The notes under the pieces were generated by a model. It saw only the letters and a list, made by a program, of their open reading frames with translations, was not told the DNA's origin and made no database searches. A DNA stretch of 64,000 bases. It comes from JAFEDN01 sp963832945 (GTDB lineage: Bacteria; Pseudomonadota; Gammaproteobacteria; Coxiellales; Coxiellaceae). A program made the position numbers and the translations under genes. This document shows, one piece after another, positions 57,563 through 64,000 of this stretch. The stretch spans positions 1 to 64,000 of the forward strand of contig CAWHVV010000007.1 of assembly GCA_963832945.1 (NCBI GenBank), in the 5' to 3' direction. Numbering within the stretch: the stretch's first letter is position 1; each line of letters opens with the position of its first letter.

Positions 57563-60500
57563 TTAATTGACTGTTAGTTGAAGATTAGAGGAATGTTCTT
57601 GAGCAAAAATCGACTTTACTAATAAGCCAACAATTTGTTCAATATGCCTGTTAATTTCAATCATAAAACTGTTTTGCCCATCCGAAGTTAGAAGCGACAT
57701 TTTGGCAAGACTACTGGTTCCCAAACTTACCTGTTTTTGAGGAATCGCCTGATTGAGAATCTCAAGGATTGTGTTCATAATATTTTTGACTTCAATGATA
57801 GTATTCGATAAATTTCCCACCTGTTTCGATTCCAGTTCCTGAGCAACCATTTTATCCAGTAATCTATTTAATATTTCCCTGAGAGAATCATCAATTTTGA
57901 TGATAGAATCAGTTATAAAAAACAGGCTAATCTTATTATTCAAACTAACAAAATCCTGACGTAATGCCAACAACTGTTTTTGCAATTCAAGCCCTTCGAT
58001 AATAACTGCTTTTTTTTGCATCATTTGTTGATATCCCATTGCACCTTCACGATTTTCTAATTTTTTTTGTCTGGACATAAATGGCTCCTGTTTTAAAATC
58101 AGCCTCTCCCTATTTGCCGTTAATTCCCGCATGGTTTTATCATCAAGATCATTTTTTTTCAAGGTTTCATTGATTACCTGAATTTGATCGGTGTATATCT
58201 GATTAATAGCAAACTCATCACAAATATTTTGTACAAAACGTTGTTTAATGTTACGTTTATATTCTAAAAAAGAGCATAGCGCTAGGTCGTTATCATCGCT
58301 GGTTTCATCAAAAAATTTATCTAGCTGAATAATAAAACCGCTGGTGTTTTGAATAAGTTTATTTTTTTGGATGATATCTGGAAAATACTGCAAATTTTCT
58401 GCAATCAAAGATAAATATCCCTGATACAGTTCAATATCATCAATTGAATATCTTCCGTTGCCTGACTGATTAACTTTATTTAAATTACGGGCTGAATATT
58501 CTTCACCGGATTTGATGAGCGATTTGATTACTGAAAAATTTTGTTCAAATTTCGCTGAAATTATATTGGCGCCCATTTTATTAATTAAATTAAGAATTTT
58601 CAATGTATTCTTTCTCAACCAATGAGGATATTTTGCAATAGCCATCTCTATTAAGTATTTCAATGAAGCAAATAATTGACGGGTCAGGAGTTTATTAGTG
58701 CTGATATAATCGCTAGATTCATTTTTCAGTTCGTAAGGATGGAATTTTTCCAATAAAGCATTTTCTAAATGGATATAATCTTCATTTAATTTTAAAAAAT
58801 TCGTACGTCGAATATCCTGCGTCATTTTATTTTTAATTTCAGCTAATTGAGTTGCACTGGTATACAAAAAAATCCCTTTTTTAATTATAAATTCGTTAAT
58901 TTTTAATCTTTCGCTCACGATTTTTATGATTTTATTGTAGTTTTTTTCAATGGTCAAATCTAATAAAGGTAAACCGAGTCCGTCTTTGTCATGGTATATC
59001 GAATCATTTCTAAAAAAATTAACCGAAGATGATTTATTAAGCTTACACTCATTGTTCTTTTTAGATTCATTCTGCTTCAGGTATTCTTTATTCTGAAACC
59101 TCAATCTGTCATATAAAGATTCCTTTTCTTTTTCAATTTTAAAAATTTTATTTTTCAACGTGCTAAATTCTTCTAAAAAAGGTAATAGTTCCTTTAAGAA
59201 TTCACCATATTTTAAAAATGTTCGGTTTAAAGATAAACGGGTCATTAACCGCGTTGAAATTGGTGTCAATGATTGTTGGAGTAATAAACTATCTGTTTTT
59301 TTCCATTCTCCATCTGATATTTCCTGTTCTATTTCTTTTTCCAATTCCTGGCCTAATTTTTTTTCTAATTCTTTAATCACCGCGTTAAAAGGAAAAATCT
59401 TTAATTTAACATTTTTTAGATTGTTTTCCGTTTCTTTCTGCTCTAACTTTAACGTGTCAAAATCTGAAATAGCGGTGAGCAAAAGCTTATTCGGACGAAG
59501 CGTTAGATTTCGTAATGTTTGACCAGTCATAGGTTCAGTTTCCCTACCTACTTTAAACCATTCTTCAATGGCCCTGCGTTCATAAGTATAGAGGCCGGTA
59601 AAAGTAGTGACCGGCTCTTTCATAATTTTATAGGTGATAGGACAGGAAAGATACTTTTCTATTTTTTCGTCCAGTTCATCAGTATTCGCGTTAGACGAAT
59701 AATCATCAAAACTGATGAGTTCCTGAAGGATAGAAAATGGATAATCCTTTGAATTAAAAATTGTCTCTAAAAAATGGGGTAATATCCGTTCCATTAAAAA
59801 TTTTTCTGATGGAATATCTTGATGAGAATCAATTTTTTTCTTGCCTGAATTTTGAATCGACCCGAACGTCATCAGCCCTTGAATGAATGGGAGGCTGACG
59901 GCACAGACCCCTTTTATTCCCAGGCCGACTGACATAAGCAGATACTGTTCCATGGTCAGGCATCCGGATTTTCTACCCGATTGTTGCATCATAAATTTTT
60001 CAATATCATACTTCGATTCCTTTACATATTGTTGCTGTCTTAATTGTTTCAGTTCTTTTTCAAATTCCAGATCATCGATGCTTAAATGCCGCCATCTGAG
60101 GAATTTTAATTCACGCATCAATATCTCCTGAAGAGACTGGTATAGTTCCAGACAGGCCTGCCGGTATTGAGGATAATCATCGTTGCGATTTAAACCTAAA
60201 AGCCGGGGCAGAATTCCCAATGGTTGAGATTGAGTCAGTGTTTTTATGTAATCCTCCAGGGATTGCCATTGATGTTGTTTTAACGAGTACCAGGACCGGC
60301 AATCCTGAATCAAAAATTTACTGACGCCAGGAAAAATTGTACTGTAATCGCCTTCGATCATGAGCGGTAAGATAAAATCAGTACTTTTTTCAGCTTTTTT
60401 TAACGCAGAATCAAGCTCCCGACGGAGCTTGTCATGGCTGCCGAATTTGGTCCTTTCGGCGTATTGGCGGGTGCCGGTCAATAGCACATATTGACTGTCC

Positions 60501-60847
60501 TGGAGATCCAAAAGCGTCTGGTCTCTGCAGTAGTTTCCATTGATACGTTGAATATTACACAGAGGAATGAACCCTGCTTTGATCAAATCATCAATCAATT
60601 GATGAAGTAAGCTTAAATTGGCTTCCAAAGCATGGCTAATAAATACCCGAGGCTGAGTTAATAATCGCCGTTGATCTTTGTCGAGATGTTTTAAATGTAA
60701 CGATGCCTGACCATCAACCATGGTCTTTATTTTGCGTAAAAATTCATTTAAGAGGATTAATTGTTCGCCCAAGAGAATTGGTTGTTCCTTTTGTTTTAAC
60801 CCAATGAGCTCTGGCGATTCATAGGGTATAGAGTGCAATTTACTCAT
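57563..60847 (-). CDS. TIR-like plus U-box protein, 1094 aa
   Basis: Residues about 66-190 are a TIR-like domain (RVFISHALEANLSLLHQLID, LICNIQ-type strand, YVLLTGTRQYAERT, LRRELDSALKKAEK with Glu144 in the catalytic position), followed by the shared segment QPLGILPRLLGLNRNDDYPQ. A possible membrane segment spans about 301-330 (YLLMSVGLGIKGVCAVSLPF). A U-box spans about 397-463: EKYLSCPITYKIMKEPVTTF, YTYERRAIEEWFKVG, MTGQTL. The remaining 600 residues are helical and coiled-coil rich (EKKLGQELEKEIEQEISDGE). It heads the three-gene minus-strand operon. U-boxes bind host E2 enzymes; I infer a ubiquitin ligase effector. It has no signal peptide. Confidence 0.82.
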   Translation of the reverse strand: MSKLHSIPYESPELIGLKQKEQPILLGEQLILLNEFLRKIKTMVDGQASLHLKHLDKDQRRLLTQPRVFISHALEANLSLLHQLIDDLIKAGFIPLCNIQRINGNYCRDQTLLDLQDSQYVLLTGTRQYAERTKFGSHDKLRRELDSALKKAEKSTDFILPLMIEGDYSTIFPGVSKFLIQDCRSWYSLKQHQWQSLEDYIKTLTQSQPLGILPRLLGLNRNDDYPQYRQACLELYQSLQEILMRELKFLRWRHLSIDDLEFEKELKQLRQQQYVKESKYDIEKFMMQQSGRKSGCLTMEQYLLMSVGLGIKGVCAVSLPFIQGLMTFGSIQNSGKKKIDSHQDIPSEKFLMERILPHFLETIFNSKDYPFSILQELISFDDYSSNANTDELDEKIEKYLSCPITYKIMKEPVTTFTGLYTYERRAIEEWFKVGRETEPMTGQTLRNLTLRPNKLLLTAISDFDTLKLEQKETENNLKNVKLKIFPFNAVIKELEKKLGQELEKEIEQEISDGEWKKTDSLLLQQSLTPISTRLMTRLSLNRTFLKYGEFLKELLPFLEEFSTLKNKIFKIEKEKESLYDRLRFQNKEYLKQNESKKNNECKLNKSSSVNFFRNDSIYHDKDGLGLPLLDLTIEKNYNKIIKIVSERLKINEFIIKKGIFLYTSATQLAEIKNKMTQDIRRTNFLKLNEDYIHLENALLEKFHPYELKNESSDYISTNKLLTRQLFASLKYLIEMAIAKYPHWLRKNTLKILNLINKMGANIISAKFEQNFSVIKSLIKSGEEYSARNLNKVNQSGNGRYSIDDIELYQGYLSLIAENLQYFPDIIQKNKLIQNTSGFIIQLDKFFDETSDDNDLALCSFLEYKRNIKQRFVQNICDEFAINQIYTDQIQVINETLKKNDLDDKTMRELTANRERLILKQEPFMSRQKKLENREGAMGYQQMMQKKAVIIEGLELQKQLLALRQDFVSLNNKISLFFITDSIIKIDDSLREILNRLLDKMVAQELESKQVGNLSNTIIEVKNIMNTILEILNQAIPQKQVSLGTSSLAKMSLLTSDGQNSFMIEINRHIEQIVGLLVKSIFAQEHSSNLQLTVN

Positions 60848-61007
60848 AGCTTTTCTTCCCTGTTGCTAAATTTATTCTTTAATATCCCACTGAGGGCAGG
60901 GATATGTTAACAAAGGTTCCAGCCCAGGCCAAATTTTTTTAGTCGGGTCTGGCACGCACGTGTGGAGAGAGCTTGCTCTCCGGGGTTTCAGGTATTATCC
61001 TTTGCTT

Positions 61008-62825
61008 ATGTCAAATATTTCTCCGGATATTGTCAGGGATTTTCCCACCGGCCCGGGTGTTTATCAGATGCTGAGTGCCGAAGGGAAGGTGATTTATGTC
61101 GGGAAAGCCCGTAATTTAAAGCGCCGGGTCAGCAGCTATTTTCGTTTGCGCCCGAATGACATAAAGACTGCCGTTTTAATGTCTCAGGTAGCCGATATTC
61201 AGATTACCATTACTGCCAGCGAAACAGAGGCACTGCTGTTAGAGGCTAATCTCATCAAAGAGCATCGTCCCCGTTACAATATTTCCTATCGGGATGATAA
61301 ATCTTATCCTTATTTATTTCTTTCTCTGGGCGAAGATTTTCCGCGGCTGGATTTTCATCGCGGCGCAAAACGTTTGGCGGGAAGGTATTTTGGGCCGTTT
61401 CCAAGCGCCGGCGCGGTTCGCGATAATTTAGCGCTCACTCAAAAGTTATTTAAACTCCGTCAATGCAGCGATAATTTTTTCCGTCACCGCAGCCGTCCTT
61501 GCCTGCAGTATCAAATTCAGCGTTGTACCGCCCCCTGCGTTAATTACGTTACCAAAGAAGCTTATGACGTGCAGGTGCAACACGCTCTGTTATTTTTTGA
61601 AGGTAAAAATGAGGAAATTATTGCTGATTTAATGCGGAAAATGGAACAGGCCGCCGACGTCATGGAGTATGAAAAAGCCGCTGCATACCGTGATGAAATT
61701 GCGTTATTGCGCAAAATTCAGGAACAGCAGACCATGGTCAGTGAAACCGGAAATATTGACGTGATCGGCATCTCCACCCAGGCGGATGAAGCCGCTATCG
61801 TGATCATGTTTGTTCGCAATGGCCGGGTGTTAGGCAATAAAGTTTTTTTTCCAAAAATGCTTTTATCAATGAGCCGGGAAGAAGTATTGTCGGCCTTTAT
61901 CCCTCAATATTACTTAAATCCCCTGCACGGCGAAGAGCCGATAGAACGCATCGTGGTGAGCCAGCCATTAGCGGATAAAGACTGGATTCAGGAAGCCCTG
62001 CAGGAGATTCTCAAAAGAAAAGTAATGCTGACCGATCGGAAACTGGCGATTTACCGTCAATGGCAAAAGATGGTAGACACCAACGCCAGTTTTATGCTCA
62101 GTCAGCATTTGGCAAAGCACAATAAAGTAACCGCGCAACTGGAAGCATTGCAAAAAGCTTTACATATAGCCAATCCGGTCCAGCGTATGGAATGTTTTGA
62201 TATCAGCCACACTAGTGGCACAGCAGCCGTCGCATCCTGTGTGGTATTTAACGATCAGGGCCCACTGTCCAGTGATTACCGGCGTTTCAACATTGGCGAG
62301 ATCACCCCCGGTGATGATTATGCCGCGCTACGCCAGGCGTTGACCCGCCATTACACTCATTTAAAATCGGAAGAAAAACCGTTGCCGGATTTGTTAATTA
62401 TTGATGGCGGACCTGGGCAACTCAAACAGGCCATTGAGGTCCTGGAGGAATTACAGGTGAGTGGGGTAGGGCTAATGGCTGTATCGAAAGGGCCATCTCG
62501 TAAAGCGGGACTGGAACAGCTTTGGCGGCCCGGCCAAAAAAATGCGTTACGTTTACCTGAAGATCATCCGGCTTTGCATATCATCCAGATGATTCGGGAT
62601 GAGGCCCACCGCTTTGCGATCACTTCTCACCGGAAAAGGCGCGCCAAAACCATGACAGTTTCTACTCTGGAATCTTTGCCGGGAATAGGCCCGAAGCGTC
62701 GCCGTGAATTACTGCGGCACTTTGGCGGCCTGCAGGGCTTGCGTCAGGCCAGCGTCGCGGATTTAATGCGTGTGCCCGGCATCAATGAAGAACTGGCCAA
62801 ACGGATATTTGACTATTTTCATTAA
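61008..62825 (+). CDS. uvrC: UvrABC excinuclease subunit C
   Basis: UvrC makes both cuts in nucleotide excision repair. The 605 aa product has the GIY-YIG domain (GPGVYQMLSAEGKVIYVGKA), a cysteine cluster (CLQYQIQRCTAPCVNYV), a UVR motif (MEYEKAAAYRDEIALLRKIQ), the RNase H-like nuclease (MECFDISHTSGTAAVASCVV, DLLIIDGGPGQLKQA) and C-terminal helix-hairpin-helix repeats (LPGIGPKRRRELLRHFGG). The ATG at 61008 gives the normal start; a longer frame begins at 60960. Its stop overlaps the stop of the convergent ankyrin gene. UvrC is intact although mfd in this window is frameshifted. Confidence 0.96.
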   Translation: MSNISPDIVRDFPTGPGVYQMLSAEGKVIYVGKARNLKRRVSSYFRLRPNDIKTAVLMSQVADIQITITASETEALLLEANLIKEHRPRYNISYRDDKSYPYLFLSLGEDFPRLDFHRGAKRLAGRYFGPFPSAGAVRDNLALTQKLFKLRQCSDNFFRHRSRPCLQYQIQRCTAPCVNYVTKEAYDVQVQHALLFFEGKNEEIIADLMRKMEQAADVMEYEKAAAYRDEIALLRKIQEQQTMVSETGNIDVIGISTQADEAAIVIMFVRNGRVLGNKVFFPKMLLSMSREEVLSAFIPQYYLNPLHGEEPIERIVVSQPLADKDWIQEALQEILKRKVMLTDRKLAIYRQWQKMVDTNASFMLSQHLAKHNKVTAQLEALQKALHIANPVQRMECFDISHTSGTAAVASCVVFNDQGPLSSDYRRFNIGEITPGDDYAALRQALTRHYTHLKSEEKPLPDLLIIDGGPGQLKQAIEVLEELQVSGVGLMAVSKGPSRKAGLEQLWRPGQKNALRLPEDHPALHIIQMIRDEAHRFAITSHRKRRAKTMTVSTLESLPGIGPKRRRELLRHFGGLQGLRQASVADLMRVPGINEELAKRIFDYFH

Positions 62826-64000
62826 CTGTAACTATTCAGGGTGCTCGCACGCATCTTTCCAATCTGATCATCCTTGATGCTATAATTTAGCATCGAATGA
62901 CATAATCCCCATTTCGGTTGCTTGAACAGAATTGTGGGAAGTTTAACCTGCTCTTCCTTTGACATCTTATGGAGCAATTTTCCGCTGACTGACGCAAATA
63001 GAGTTGTTAATTGTTTTTTCCCTGATAACACCGTTGCATTTTTATTTTTTTTAAAGAAAACGGGGAACGCATCGAACATCACTTTAAGTCTGATCAGCTC
63101 CTCCAGCCTGAATTGTAGAGAATTCTCCTTCCTATAGATAACATTTACCAGAAACAGAGCTTCTTTTATGATATTTTCCTGTTCGGCTAAAGAAACTTTT
63201 TGACTTAAACAGTCTATCCAAAATAATTTATCCCCGAATTTCTTTAATTCCGGGATTGAACTATAGAAATTAAGCTCATTCTCCATCCCTTTAACCATTT
63301 TCATGTGATAGGATTCCGTGCGGAGTTGGGGATATAATTTGCTGATTTCCCGGGATAGCTTTTGGAATGTCTCCTGATTTTCTGAATGAATCACCGATGG
63401 ATCGCATATTTTATAAAATAAGTGCGTACTATGATGCGTTCCATACTCTTTGAAGATTGTTGAAGTAGAGATTAACGCGCCTTCTTCCGGGCCGGTAGGG
63501 TATTTTGGCCTGGTTTTGAATGAAAATGATTTAAACGATTTTTTCGGAGAATAATGCATGAATTTGCATTCCGTTACTATTTGCCGGATTCGCTCAATTT
63601 CAAGAGGTAGTTGTTCAACAGCTCTTAAGAGGCACACTGCAAATTCCAGTAAATAAATTCGGCATTTTTTAGCAATAGCCTGTGGGGGGGACTTGGCTTC
63701 CTCAAAACGCGTATTTAAAAAGCGGGCAAAAAGATCAAACTCCTGCACATATCGTTTTTGATTGTGTAATTGTTTAAAAAAATCAGTGTAGGATTCGGAA
63801 GAAAATTTTATGCTTTTTTTGATTTCAATGTCAGCTCCTAACGAGCATAGATAATTAACACATCCGAAATTATCATGACGTATGGCAATCTCCAAAGCGG
63901 TTTCACCCCGCGAATTTTTCTGCTCTAAAAAAGCCATGAAATCTGGCTGGGATAACCTTCGTTTTTCGCTTTCGAGCAATTGTTCGTATTGCGTAAAATC
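62822..64000 (-). CDS. Ankyrin-repeat protein, 5' end off window
   Basis: The frame is open from the right edge to 62822 (about 392 codons seen). Near the edge is an ankyrin unit: NSRGETALEIAIRHDNFGCV, NYLCSLGADIEIK. The rest is helical with basic patches (KKSFKSFSFKTRPKYPTGPE) and no recognised domain. The convergent uvrC stop overlaps its stop by a few bases. It resembles the other low-GC, ankyrin-type genes of this region and may be another effector. The true start and any further repeats lie outside the window. Confidence 0.75.
   Translation of the reverse strand, partial: DFTQYEQLLESEKRRLSQPDFMAFLEQKNSRGETALEIAIRHDNFGCVNYLCSLGADIEIKKSIKFSSESYTDFFKQLHNQKRYVQEFDLFARFLNTRFEEAKSPPQAIAKKCRIYLLEFAVCLLRAVEQLPLEIERIRQIVTECKFMHYSPKKSFKSFSFKTRPKYPTGPEEGALISTSTIFKEYGTHHSTHLFYKICDPSVIHSENQETFQKLSREISKLYPQLRTESYHMKMVKGMENELNFYSSIPELKKFGDKLFWIDCLSQKVSLAEQENIIKEALFLVNVIYRKENSLQFRLEELIRLKVMFDAFPVFFKKNKNATVLSGKKQLTTLFASVSGKLLHKMSKEEQVKLPTILFKQPKWGLCHSMLNYSIKDDQIGKMRASTLNSYS

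Noticed and set aside
54782..60847. Bacterial antiphage TIR defence operon (Thoeris-like)
   Set aside because: No ThsA-like SIR2 partner is present, and U-box, ankyrin and CaaX features point to a eukaryotic target. Not fully excluded.

Overview
The window looks like part of a host-associated gammaproteobacterial chromosome, most like Legionellales or Coxiellaceae. That placement is inferred from gene content and order; no rRNA is present to confirm it. Housekeeping blocks are in typical gammaproteobacterial order: tgt-yajC-secD-secF, suhB/trmJ/cysteine desulfurase/IscU-like, nnrD-tsaE-amidase-mutL-miaA, DUF1820-nagZ-hpt, bcp/dapA-bamC-purC, and uvrC. Between them lie insertion sequences, palindromic repeats, broken genes and proteins with eukaryote-like domains (ankyrin, U-box, TIR, Sel1, and a C-terminal CaaX box). 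This mix is what intracellular bacteria undergoing genome decay usually show.

Layout. 1-2.5 kb: decayed outer-membrane protein gene. 2.7-7.4 kb: inverted repeat, Rpn-family nuclease, frameshifted mfd. 7.6-8.1 kb: small secreted protein with a strong promoter. 8.2-14.7 kb: an acyl-CoA dehydrogenase/NRPS fusion gene cut by an IS630-type element. 14.9-20.4 kb: mnmA, tgt, yajC, secD, secF. 20.4-27.5 kb: an island-like block (MazEF-like pair, broken ankyrin gene, ISKra4-type IS, truncated regulator, broken DUF4143 ATPase) bounded by a duplicated secF 3' tail. 27.5-36.4 kb: DUF29, suhB, trmJ, then a run of damaged genes (cysteine desulfurase, IscU-like, ald, rnr, nnrD). 36.4-45.9 kb: mostly intact core genes, with an antisense toxin-antitoxin pair between mutL and miaA. 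45.9-49.3 kb: U-box and ankyrin/Sel1 fragments on either side of an IS4-like element. 49.3-51.9 kb: bcp, dapA, bamC-like, purC, tRNA-Ser. 51.9-54.1 kb: transposon remnants. 54.1-60.8 kb: an effector-like operon on the minus strand. 61.0-64.0 kb: uvrC and an ankyrin protein running off the right edge.

The most striking locus is the minus-strand operon 60847->54782. It holds a TIR-like plus U-box protein of 1094 aa, a 268 aa protein ending in a CaaX box (C-T-I-L), and an ankyrin plus TIR-like protein of 648 aa, with gaps of only 12-15 nt. The two TIR-like proteins share a further conserved segment after the TIR domain. I infer translocated effectors that act on ubiquitin, NAD or membrane targets in a host cell; the sequence alone does not prove this.

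Four repeat families recur: (i) a dispersed element of about 120-150 bp in four copies, one read through in frame between trmJ and the cysteine desulfurase and one abutting the mfd stop codon; (ii) a CCCTCACCCTAACCCTC-type REP in three copies, one inside the mutL reading frame; (iii) perfect palindromes beginning GGGGTCAA in three copies; (iv) a single long inverted repeat at 2688-2853. Many frameshifts are single-base. The alternative that some are sequence or assembly errors, especially at 29.7-36.4 kb, cannot be excluded from the sequence.
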